The notes under the pieces are model-generated. The model searched no databases, had not been told where the DNA came from, and was given only the letters and a program-made list of their open reading frames with translations. Source: Nemopilema nomurai (lineage: Eukaryota > Cnidaria > Scyphozoa > Rhizostomeae > Rhizostomatidae). From it: a stretch of 64,000 nt of DNA. Positions 22,504 through 34,500 of this stretch are shown here, piece after piece. How positions within the stretch are numbered: the first letter of the stretch is position 1; each line of letters opens with the position of its first letter. The position numbers were made by a program, and so were the translations under genes. The stretch spans positions 19,840 through 83,839 of the forward strand of contig ML133391.1 in the NCBI GenBank assembly GCA_003864495.1, given 5' to 3'.

Positions 22504-25010
22504 GACTATCAGCGTTGACTTGGAAACTAATCAACAAGCCTAGGTTTATAATTTTTGAAGCAGAAGTTAATATAAGGTGTTATGAACAACAAGCGAACAC
22601 ACTGAGACACCGTCAAAACAAGTATTTTGCTTCAGTCTCAGCTGAGAATTATTACGACAAAACTTTTTATAAGTATAACGTGCGATCACACACAGTTGAA
22701 GGAGTTAATTGGTATAGGTCGAGTTAATATATGCGGATAGGGGCACCAAAGTTTGTATGACAGTGTATAATTCCTAGCAAAATGGCACGTGGCCAGTAAA
22801 TATTCAATGTAAAAGAAGCAATCTTTTGAAAAGATCGCTCGTAAAGAACTTTGATAAGCGATGATTTTTCAAGACCTTTTTAAGTTGCTATGGAAAAACC
22901 AGAAGGTGTTTCAAGTGAACAAATTGGTCTTTATTAAACTGTTATAGGACCTGAGGGAGCAAAAGCTGATGAAAACATAACCATCAAAAAAGAAAAATCC
23001 AAGCCAGACACTGCTTATACGTCCTCACTTTTCAATGTAAACTATTTCAGTGCCAAGCTGTGAACAGAGATACAAAATACAGTGAGGGGGGATGGAATCT
23101 GAGCTTACTTGTAGAAAGTTACTACAATGACACTTTATAAATTTGCACAGAAGAAGGTTGTCTGTTTTGGCAGGGACATTTCTCATTTGAATCAGAACTC
23201 TTATTGAAAATGTGAAATATGAAAAACATAATTATGATATGAAATGCAATTATAAATATGCAATTGCCAATTTAGGAGTGCTGCGTAGACGGAAACCTTC
23301 AGTTAAACTTGACCTCAATGACGAAAGGTGATTTAAGTCTTGCGTAAAAGTGCTTTACTCTAATACTTGGACTTCGTGCTGTTTCACTGAAATCCCGTCT
23401 GAAATCGGGAATAGCGAGATAAGAATATGATCAAAGGCGTCATTCACTTCAGTCGATGTCATCATAGCGAAGAACAGAATGATTCACAAGTAAGACTATT
23501 AAAATAAGATTTAAGGATATTGGAATAGTCAAACTGGAATTTCGCGTCAAACAAGATTATCCACCGTATCCTATGCTTGTCAGCTAAGAAATCTCTCAGC
23601 AAAAACGAGTAAGAATTTAGAAAAGCTGATCGATATTCCATAGACAACGCCTCTTCTTGGAAGGATCTGGCCCTTTAGCCCTGATAAATGAATCAGGCTC
23701 AGGGTAAAGAAAGTAATTGAGAACATGTAAAGAAGACGGATTTGATTGACTAGATGGCTCAAAGACAAAGAGTGTTTGATCCATGTCTCATTACAATCGA
23801 CAAAGTTTCTTTGGAAGAAAACTGAAAAACTTGATGGAGCAAACACAGGGCTGATTGAAGCAGCAGCAACCACAAAAACAATGCACGAAGCCTAAACAAT
23901 GTGGGAACGAAAATAACCGCCAGATCTAGGGAGTAAATCACTAAATAGGGCCTAACGCCCAGAGAGGGTTAAAAGATTTAAGGTGGATCAAATTCCACCT
24001 ATAATTTAAACTATTTCCATCTGCGAGATCAGAAATGTTCGTCATATAAGTTAAAAGAATGCAAAATGGCGGGCGCTGCCCATGTCTGATGAGCTCATTG
24101 AACTAAATAGAACAGGTCAAAATTTTTGCCTATATTTGAAAAACGTTTAAGAAACTTCAGCACATTTGGTAGCTAGAAATCGAAAAAGTCACCATTTTCA
24201 TCATTTAGCACGAATGTTAAAAAGCTCATTAGAACATACCATCATCTCTGATTCGATAAAGGAGTATCTTAGAAAAAGCAAAAATTGAACTGCAATGTTG
24301 ATTCCGTCTGGACGAATCAAAATTTTGTATGCTTGTTTTGGGATTTTTGTGTTTCAAAACTTCTTTAGTAGAACAAAAACATTTTAAAAGCATCTACATT
24401 ACCGAGATTGTTTGGCAAACATTCTCAGTGATCGCTAATAACCATCGCTATTTTTGTTTAGAGAAAGAAATGGAAAAGTTGGTTATCTCTTGGCAACAGC
24501 GGAAAGAAACCTTAGCCATTATTTTCAACAAACCCACAAAAATTTTGCGAAAAAACATTGCCTGAGATTTCGAACCAAGCAGTGTGTTTCACGAAGCTGC
24601 AGTTATTTGCGCGTAATTTGTCGTTACAGAGAACCGGAGCAACTATGGAAAACATTTTAAGTGACACTTAATGTAAACTTTATAGTGACACTCTATAAGC
24701 GTCAAAATGAACCCAAAAATTAATTTTCAAACCCTCACCTGCCGACATTTCCTAAAGTTATATCTTGATATTGGAAGCATATTATATAATTTTCTAAGGT
24801 TCAATTAAAGATTTGAAGGCAAAAAACACCGCTGGAGGACCATGGAAATCCAATTGGGGGGGGGGGGGGGGGGGGGATGGTGTTGTGCTGGGTCTCTGAA
24901 TTTTGGGAGGTTTGCAATGATAAAAACCTCAGAGACCCTCTATTTCAGCAAAAAGAGAAGGAGCTTGATGAAGGCTAAATGCCGCCGAGTGGAGAGGGGA
25001 ACCGGGGCGC
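22504..25010. other. No recognised gene; contains a 21-G homopolymer
   Basis: No exon recognised. An uninterrupted run of 21 G occupies 24856-24876. Minus-strand frames at 23462-23941 and plus-strand frames at 24329-24660 show no family sequence. Confidence 0.5.
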
Positions 25011-25084
25011 TACCCTGGGTACCAGACCCACTATGTATCAAAACTTTTATACATTGTCTGGAACTGGGTCTGGTACCCAGGGTA
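25011..25084. repeat. Palindrome with 20-bp perfect arms
   Basis: Arms taccctgggtaccagaccca (25011-25030) and tgggtctggtacccagggta (25065-25084) are perfect reverse complements around a 34-nt centre, and the centre itself contains atgtat and atacat that can pair. The outer flanks (accggggcg / ggggt) are partly symmetric too. It could be a small foldback repeat or encode an RNA hairpin; nothing decides between these. Confidence 0.8.
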
Positions 25085-25219
25085 CCGGGGTGTCCGAGTC
25101 TTGTAAAATGTCTTTTATGACCAGGAGGTAGAGTCAAGGCGGATGATAGACGTTCTATTGTTTACAATTGTGGCCCTTGGCTTGGCATTTATAGAAGGTT
25201 GTAGGAGATATAGCTTGTA

Positions 25220-26182
25220 TCAATCCAAGATCCGAGACCTTCGACCAAGATTATAAATCAAAAAGGTGCGACTTTCACAAACAGACAAGCTATTGTTATT
25301 TTGAAAAAGAAAGTTGTAGCTTGACTTTGGCGAATTCAAAGCTCCAATCAAACAGAATGTTCCGACAAAAGCAATCTCAGAGATTATGCGGCTCCTTTTC
25401 TGAAAGATTTGTAACATATGGGACACCTTGTGCCAGGCCCTCTAGGGACAAGGTTAATATCGGAAGGGCAAATTCCCGAGGCCGGATCCTCTAAAACATT
25501 CCCACTTAATTAGCAAAACGGAAAATACATGCCTGGAAATGTGAAATGCATTGTCGGGGTTTTGGCTCATACAAAACCAGGCAGTTGGTTCTTTTATAAA
25601 AATAACACTATTGTCTAGATATGCATCTGCAAACAATGTCTGCTTCTGTAAAAGAATATCCTTAGCCCTAAATGGTCACTGTCATACGAAACCTCAAACA
25701 AAAATAATCATTGTTAGTCAATAGCTAATAAAATCCGAGGGTCACCGGATTAAGCGCGTGAAACTCTATTCTGCGTAGGCAAGGAGCAGGTCAGGTTTGC
25801 TTTTTGTACCCATTCCCAAACATCAGCCTTGTTGTCTGTAATCCGCAAGATTTTTCTACCAAAGTACGAGGGGACAATCAACAAAGAATCGAAATAAAAT
25901 AACAAAACCGTAGAGAAGATTTTTGAGGAGGCAATAATATTGAGCGGGATACGAGCTGAAATTAACGCACCAGTTCGGTTTAATTTCATAAGTATGTTGA
26001 GATAAACGAGGGAAATAAAATTCAAACCATACCTTGGAATTTTCTTGCGTGGTTTCAAGTATGGGTCTGTTCTCCGGTTCTGCATTCGAAACATCGGTCG
26101 AGCATTGGGAGTCAAAAAACCCGCTATCGGCTTGTCTCCGTCTGGAACTTCTTCGCCTAGGTCCTTTGTCAGCTGTCGCCAT
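25220..26182 (-). CDS. Tentative three-exon gene, 148 aa, unidentified
   Basis: Exon 1, 26182-26033, starts at an ATG in good context (taacATGGCGAC) and reads MATADKGPRRRSSRRRQADS then GFFDSQCSTDVSNAEPENR, ending at AAG|gtatgg in phase 0. Exon 2, 25645-25529 (acceptor tcttttacag), contains LFADAYLDNSVIFIKEPTAW and ends phase 0 at a weak donor (CAT|gtattt). Exon 3, 25399-25220 (acceptor aatctttcag), contains SRIISEIAFVGTFCLIGAL and ends in TGA. All junctions are phase 0 without stops. I do not recognise the product. Exon 1 is the best supported. An alternative open frame at 25750-25860 (ITDNKADVWEWVQKANL) might be a competing exon. Transcript data would decide. Confidence 0.3.
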
Positions 26183-29100
26183 GTTACATTTCAATTTTCA
26201 ACATGCACATTTATTTCACCAATAAAGAGCAGTAACTATAAGGTTCAAATGCATTCCAGCTCCGTACTTCCAGATAGCATCTCGGCCCGCTGCGATATCA
26301 TCGTCCTTCAAATGGCTTTGCGCATTCTCGGCCGATTCGCTTCTGCGACAAAACAAAGAAAAGTGGGCAGGATTGGCTGCTCAAACACAAGGCTGAAGGG
26401 GCCGTACCTAAGCTTCTGGCTAAAACCATACGCTAAAACTGATTACTCAACTTAATCATACAAAGCCCAGTCTTTCTTCCACGAATTAATAAACAAACGC
26501 AAATACACGAGGGAATGGTCACAAAACAGATTCACGTGAAAACACCGACGCAGCACTACAGCTAAAGCCCTCGATACCGCGGCTATCGACTACCCAGAAG
26601 GTCTGTACTGCAGCGATATGATGACGGGATATTTCCAGGACCCGTTGGACACTCGAAAGAACGAGGAAGTTAGCAACATCCGCTCTTATTCGCTAGAGTC
26701 CTTTTCGCACGAGAGGTCCGGACCGTATACTCAAGCCAACCTAATGTGTAGTTGCAATTGTCCACAAACAGACAACCACCAACGTGGCTAATTCTGTTCC
26801 AGATTAGAAAACCCCGAACAAGATTCTCAAAGAACTGATCGCGAAAGATATCGAGCCATTCTTTGGATTGTTTATTTTGTTTTGATTTCAAGGGATGTTT
26901 CGTTTTTCAAGGAAAGTTAAGCCCGATAATGTTTTACTTCACAATTGTTGAAACGGTAGAGCAAGAAATTCTCTTTAACCAAATTTATGTAAAACAGTCT
27001 TTGCTTGCCACGAACAAGGCAAAAGAAGCAGGTCTTCCAGAGCTTATGAGAACAGCGCAGCGTAGTTGTAGTGTGGCCAGACTGTTGTTGCTGCTGCTCT
27101 TCAGAATTGGCCTTGCCAAATAGGTGTCAATGCTGGAACGGGGATCTATGAGCAGAAGCTTTTAGGTGATCCTTGATAACTTCAATTGTTGGATCGTGCA
27201 AAAGTTTGCGTTGTTGCACTTACTTTATACTTTGGATGACGGTATGCTATTTACCAGATTGACAAAAAATAGCATCGATTATGCAAGCAAAGCTTTAAAT
27301 AATACACAAATCTTGGCACCCTTTTCTTCCTTTAAGTGGTTAGATATTGTCCTCGTTCACATTTCAGTGATTCTACTGCTTAAAGAACTTCACCCCTGCC
27401 CAGGTTGGCTTTCCTCTTCAGCGAAAAGGGGCAACCTTCCCCTAAGATTGGAAGATCTGTAGGAACCATGGAATTATTTTAAGAGACAAATCAAAAAACG
27501 AAATGAAGATGAAGTTTTGTAAGTTAAGAACGCTGAAGACTTTTTACAAAGCGCTGTCAATTCTGCTGATTGAAGAGCTTCGAAACCTTGAATTTCTTAG
27601 ACAAGCACAAAACCTGGCAATTATCAGCTTCAGGCTTAAACTTATTGGTATGACTTCTGCTTCTGTATGTGAAGATCCGATATGAGCGACCTGTGACTTC
27701 TCTTCTTAACAATCATTCTCCTAATTTATACTCTTTCACCATAGCCCGATGCAGTCCTAACCCTAATCATAACTTCGTTGGGTCACGTGTGCGCCGTTTC
27801 AATAACAGGTACTTTTCGTTAGAAAACGTTTCCTGCCTCCAACGCAGGAAACTACAATCGCTTGAGCCAACATGATCTGCTTGCTTATAGTCCCGCTTCG
27901 TTTCCTGCTTTCACGGTAGAGAACCGCGCTTGCCTGCTTCAGCATTTGTTTCACAAGTAGAGAGCATTGATCTGAGTAAGTGCTTTCTAGAAATCCTAGC
28001 ACTCTCATTCCCAATTATGTGTGGTGCAAATCCGGAAAAATTTATTGGGTCGCCAAAAGTATCAAGGTTTAAATCGGAACAAAGTCTATTAAAACACCGC
28101 AAGGGCAGACTAAAAGCACTTAAATCCAAGATCCGAAAAACCAAAAATAATCCTAGGCTCCATATTTCAAGTCGTCAAAACTCTCTTTGCATTTGTGAAG
28201 GAAATTATTGGCAATTTTTAACTTTCCAACAGCTGCCAGTAATAATCACATTTCCCGTATGAAGTTACAAAATGAATTTGACATCAGACAGTATTGTTCA
28301 TTAAATTCATCGCAAATCTAAGCAATTTTCTCTTTTCCTGTCAACGTGGCAAATTCAGTTTCCATCAACCAAAAAGTTCAAAATGAGGTTAAAAGCCATT
28401 GAAAGTCTGCAAATTTCCAACCAGATATCAATCAGTATGTGGTTTAATTCCTCTCACAATGCGGCCTAAACCAGCCTTCAACTGGTATTCAATTCAACAT
28501 GAGTCATGAAGGGCTCAAGAATATGTTCAAAAGTAGATTTTTGCTTTGAGACATTTGATTCTTGCTACGTGCTATATCGAGCAAGTCAGGGCAAAGTGAA
28601 AGCCTCGGATGCATTTTAGCCTATACCTCGAATTCAATACGAGTTTCAAACGTGCCAGCCTCCCCGTCCATTCGATAGATGCAAAGGCCAATGCAATCCG
28701 AATGTTATTTACGAGCCTGTCTTGGGATTAATGGAAAATACTTAATCTTTGGCAAGGATTAGCAGCTTAACAAGACTGGTTTGGCTTTGTCAAACTCGAT
28801 GCTTAATTCATCTTGCCAAGAAAGAAATCTTGCAAAATTTACAAAGCAAATTTGTAAATATTGAAAGCCTATGTCCCGGAAACACGCGAAAGCTTTGGTG
28901 TGCATTATATCAGTTTACTCCAAACATCATTTTCCTTTGCTTCCAGCAAATACGCACAGACTGCTACATTTGGAGAGACGGTTTAAGTTTGATTTCGCAA
29001 AACCTAAAAGTTTTCTTCGTCAATTGAGTTTCTTCATTGTGATAATGATAGGGAACACACAATTTTTTCCTCTGAAATCGTATGTGAGGGTCAGCCAGGT

Positions 29101-31554
29101 GGTTTTATGAATGGCCCATAGACAAAAATCTTCATAAGGGGGTCATGGAAAGGCGTATTGTTTAATGATTTGCGTCCTACCTGCCCAAAATGACTCAAGG
29201 AAGATTACAGAATGAGTGCCTCTTTACAATTTGCTCTAATCGCACAAACTTGTATTGAATTTAGCTATTCATTTCTCCAACCCCCAGCCAAATAAAAATT
29301 ACCATTTTATGACATCGTACCTAATACTTCTATTGCCAGTAGGATACATCCAGCCTGCTGAAGATTCGAATTCCTGTTGACCCTCGGAGTGACAAATCTG
29401 CCCACTCAGTTTGTCACTCAGAGGCTTTGGGAAAATGATGTTCAGCTTTCAAGCCTTATGTTTCACGTGATGCTTTCTACCCAATCATTTATAAATTATA
29501 TCAAAAGAATCAGACCACGATCAAAATACTGTTATATTCATGGCTTTTTTCTTCTTGTCGCGTCTTTTTTTCAGGACAAAATCATTTTATGGTTTTCTGT
29601 TATTTACGTACAATCACTGTTAAAATTTCTCGAGGGCTGGATCTTGTGCATAGAAATAGCTAAAAAGGCAGCAGAGTTAATCAAGATGGAGTAACAAAAA
29701 CAGGCATGAAAGCCATGATAAAGGGGAGCCTTGATGGATGGAAAACGGCCTCGATTTAATGACACATTGGTGACATGGAAAAGGACTCGCAATTAGGTGA
29801 AAAGAAAGTGATTTCAGGTGGATTGTTTTGTGGATAGAAATTTAACGACTTTGGCCCAATGACTTCAGGCTTTTGTCCTAAAGCATTCTCAGCACCACCA
29901 CAAAAATAATATGTGACAAATAACTGCAACCTTGTAAGGACATAGGTGAACTTGCAAATTTGAGTTGGTCAACCAATTTTAGACCTTTGAATTTGCCCTA
30001 TCACGGCTGCTTCTTGTAAGCCATTTCTCAAAGGCACAAGATTTCTTGATTTAATGCTACTTGACATACGTTTTTTATATTGAAAACGTGTCATTGCAAA
30101 GTCAGCCATCAGAGTGGCTTTGATTCCAAAATGGCGGATGCTACAGATCATGTACTTCATCTAGAGTAGAATCTGATCATAGGCGGGGGGGGGGGGGGGG
30201 GGGGGGAGGGGGTTGTTTCGGAAATGTCGAGCTCATTCTACAAAATTCATTCACCTCAATGTCGGGAGACCACATAAACTAGCAGCAATGGCAGCCAAAT
30301 ACATGAAACACAGACGAGGCTATTTGGCTCTAGAAATGTCCACATGAAGAGCCGTAAAGGGGCAAGGGCCTTGTAACAGCAAGAGCTGCACTGACGTGCT
30401 TTGCAGACTGTTGTGTTCGGTAGACGATGGAAGCACCAGCATGTCAAGAGATGACAAACATGGCCACGACAGCCACCGGACACTCGCAGGCACTTATCGC
30501 CATTATGCGGCCGCATTGGCACCAAGAAAATTAATAGGCGATATGAGATTCGGTTTCACGTGGCAAATCCAACGATTAACAAGTCTTGTCATTGCCCATT
30601 CAGAAAAAACTAGCCTTCTAATAGTTTGGTTTGTGCTCTTGACACTTACGAGGAATCAATTTGTTTCCATAGGGAAGTGGTTTGCGGAGACCTCCATCTT
30701 CGTGTCAAGCCATGAAAGACCCTCGTACAAGAGAGTAGGAATTTCAAAGGGCGAAGATATAAGCCTAAACAAAGTAGCCTAAAACTGATTCTCAATATAT
30801 GTATATATTCTATAAGAATCATCAGAATTAGATGACCTGCTGGAAAATATGGATATGAGGCCAAAACAAGAGGGTTAATGCAGCAGTATCAATATGGACA
30901 TTCCATGAAGTTGGAGCAGCAATTGTTGTTAAATTGTAGATTAGCCTGAGACAATCTGGCCCTAACCACGGGGCATTTTAAATGTTCGATTATTAGGCAA
31001 AGACAGAACGGTATCTTTTCTATATTGATTCAGGGGCTGGTTTTTTGCTAAGAAATCAAGTTGAGCGACAAAGGTGGACTATAGCTTAGTAGGGATGAAC
31101 AGTCCAACACGCTGCTAATAGAGAAATTAGCAAATACTCAATTGTGAAATGAAAAAAATCATCTTTCAGGTCCAAGAAACAAATTGTTAATTAAATTTCA
31201 CTTCTAGAGAAAACTAGTTGTACAGTGAAGGACAATGAGCTTGCTTGGAATTTAAGGAAGAAAACAACAGCCAAGCCTCGAAGGTCTCACGGTCAATCTT
31301 TAACTGGGTACTCGGGCTACCTGCTTAATTCGAAAATCAATCAAAAAACTCAACTTTTGTTTTCCTATCTGCAGAGACAACGGAGGTAGGAATTAAGGAC
31401 AACGTACACAGTGCTAGAATAAAATTCACATACATACACGAAATATTACTTTAAAGCTTCCAACACATCATTGTCAAAGCAAAGTCATTGAGCATCGATT
31501 CCTAAGTGCCTTTTCATTTAAGAACGCATCTTTGACATCAGGTTAATCACAAAA
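26183..31554. other. No recognised gene; contains a 22-G homopolymer
   Basis: No exon that I can defend. A run of 22 G occupies 30185-30206. Plus-strand frames at 27930-28262, 29377-29694 and 30396-30782 (128 codons) have no recognisable sequence. The left part may include the promoter of the tentative gene at 25.2-26.2 kb, and the right end holds the 3' untranslated region of CIAPIN1. Confidence 0.45.
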
Positions 31555-34500
31555 TTATACGTCAGCCTTCAGCATATTCTTTGACAGCAGAACTTGTTCC
31601 CCGGGCTTAAAGGGGGGCATGCCCAAATAAGGGCACCCTCCACACCTGAAAGCATCTCCAAGGCTGCACTGCAATATGACAGGAAATAAAAATAAATAAC
31701 TGCTTGATAGGATAACTTATATTCTAGTAACTTCTGAACGCCTGTAGTATCAGAATCTTGTGAATCATCCCATATTTGCTTCACTGGTATAAGTCTCAAC
31801 TACCCAGACGAAGTGCCTTGCCCCTCTTTGTTCTACGTATTTGCAGAAGAGCGTCATAGCTAAAAGATTCAGAAGGAGCGAGAAGACAAGAGCAAAATAA
31901 CAATTGATCCAAGAATCACAAAGATGTCAGACACGTGCATAACGAGACAAAAATGATCGAACAGTAACCAAGGGCTTTGGCTTTCGACAGAGAATGGCTA
32001 AATTGTTATGGTTCCAAATGACCCAGCTTTTCGCAAATTGTACTCATGATAAAATCTGTGGTGAGCTTAGAATCTGCAATCAACATGATAGGCCTAGTGA
32101 GCAATGCCCAAACAGTAAACAAATTAACTTCGAGCCATAGTCTGCGATTTTCCATTTGACCACATTCAATGAAATGCTGATGAAACTTATCATGTGACGT
32201 CACGTTAGTATTTTTATCTACCAGAGGTGAATTTGTGTTTGGGGGTTAAAAACTGCAAATAATAAAGTCCATCCAATCGAATATTTGACTTTATATAGCC
32301 AAGCTGTGGAAATTCATTGCGTCATCAAAGAAATCTAACATTTAAAGTCACCATTCAGAAAATCATGTAAAGTAGACAAAGGCACGTAGAAAACCAGACA
32401 GGAGAATCCCCTAGATTGGGATCGTATAACGCGAAGTTCCTCTAATTGCCTGAACAATAGTTGCAAACTAGAGGGGCTTAATCTTGCATGGACGTCTCGT
32501 CTAGATTTACACAGCAGAGCTCTGTCGATGGAAATACACAGATTACATTGAAATACAGCTAGTGCGTCTTGTCCTATTGGGAAAACGAAGAAGAGCCCTA
32601 GAGGAAGAGCCCTGGGTATGGAAAGAACGACAGACTGACCTATTTTGCTATCAAAATCGGCAGATTATCTCGCCAGCAGACAATCCTTGTGAGTAGGAAG
32701 AATGCTGTTTCAAAAAGACTAAAAACAGCCTCGAGGCACATCACCTAATCATGTCGTCTTAAATGGTGCTGGGTGTAATCCCGTTTCATTCCAACCAAAG
32801 CTTTGGGCTCAATTGGACGGGTCTTATCATCAAAACAACTCAAAATACCGGAGACATATGATTAAAAACTCTCAAAATTGACACATAACTTGATACGGAA
32901 AATATATCTCATTGTAATTAAATTCAATGATAAGCCTTACTCCAGTCAGAACGACCAAAAATATGCGAGCCTAAATATTGACACGACACGGATGACACCG
33001 AATTGTAATCGAACTTCATTCCCCTGCATTTGAATACCGCCAAAGCAATTGAATTGAATTGTTTACAGTTTAGGCCTTAGTTTTCTATTTGTAGGTAGGT
33101 GTAGTGCCTTCGACTGTTCGGAGAAATAAGTCAGCGAAAAGATGCTTTACAGCGGTCAATGTGAATGACTTGAACATACGATGTGGCTAAAAACATGCCC
33201 TTTCAACCCATAATCTTGCAATCGTGAATTGTGCTATGACCAAAGTTTCTTAGCAAACCTTTACTATTTCCAACTTCTCCTTACAGTAAGATTTGCAAAG
33301 AAACGGTAAGACGCAGAATACCCTTGTAAATTGTAACATACAGTTTTCACCTTGGCAGATAAAGTTCACAATTTACCAAAGGCGTCAGAGAACAAAATTA
33401 TGGCCTGCAACATACTAGGGGACGATAGATACAATCCACACACGGTTTCACCAATACAACTCATCAAATTGCTCGTTCATGTCAATCGTATAGGAAATAC
33501 GCATGAGTTTCCACATTGTCTCGACATAAGCAGAAACAGTGGTGCTTAAACTGCTTTATTTCGGTACACAAATTGAAAAAAGCAAATGCCTTGATAGCAA
33601 ATTTCTTTCTACTGCTCAGCAGAAAGTCATATTCATACTGCTTCTTCTTTAAATTGGCGTTTAGTACATGGCTTTGCTTCTTCGTTCAAGTTGCACCGTG
33701 AAATGTACCACTTTGGCACATAAACTGTTCAAGCGTGCAAGCTAGCGCATGTGAGCAAAAAACTACCTATGGTCGAAGAAGCACACTAAAAAGCACGAAG
33801 CGAAAAGAACGATATCCAGTTATACTTACATTGCCACATGCAGATTTATATGCCTTTGGTTGGGCTGGTTTTGTACCGTCTAAATCTTCAGCAAGACCAC
33901 AAGTACTAAAAGAGAAATGAATATAAGACAAGAAACACACAGAAACAAAGACAAAAAAATTACAATAAAGATCGAGAATTTCCGGAAAACAGTAGAATGT
34001 AGCCAAAACTTCAACTTGGTGATGTCTTGTCAAATATGAAGGTGGAGCGAAGTCAGTTGAAAACAGTCAGTTGAGACTTTCAAATAAGAGTTGATTCTAT
34101 GTCGCTCATCTTGATGCAGGTCAAAATTCAATCACAACAAGTTTGCCAAAAATAGTTTACTGCTGGTTGGAAGTCTATATGGAACAGAATTTATTTCCAT
34201 GCTGTCGTTGCCAAGGAACGTCTTTCTTTTGACACTTCTCGTAACATATGAACTGCAAAACTTAAATGAACGAAAAGCGGCTCACCAATTTTTACACGCC
34301 TTCTTCTTCCCGGAGTTTGGACCGCATTCATCTGAAAAACAGTGCGTTGCGTAAAACATCACATAGACTAACAGACTGGAACAGGAGGATAAGCCAAGAT
34401 AAATCTGGAGAGCCAAAAAACTTTTACAAATGTTTTGAAAATCATTTTTAGCGGTTTCTTACAAGCTACAGTCTCAGACAGCACTTAAAGAGAGAAAGCA

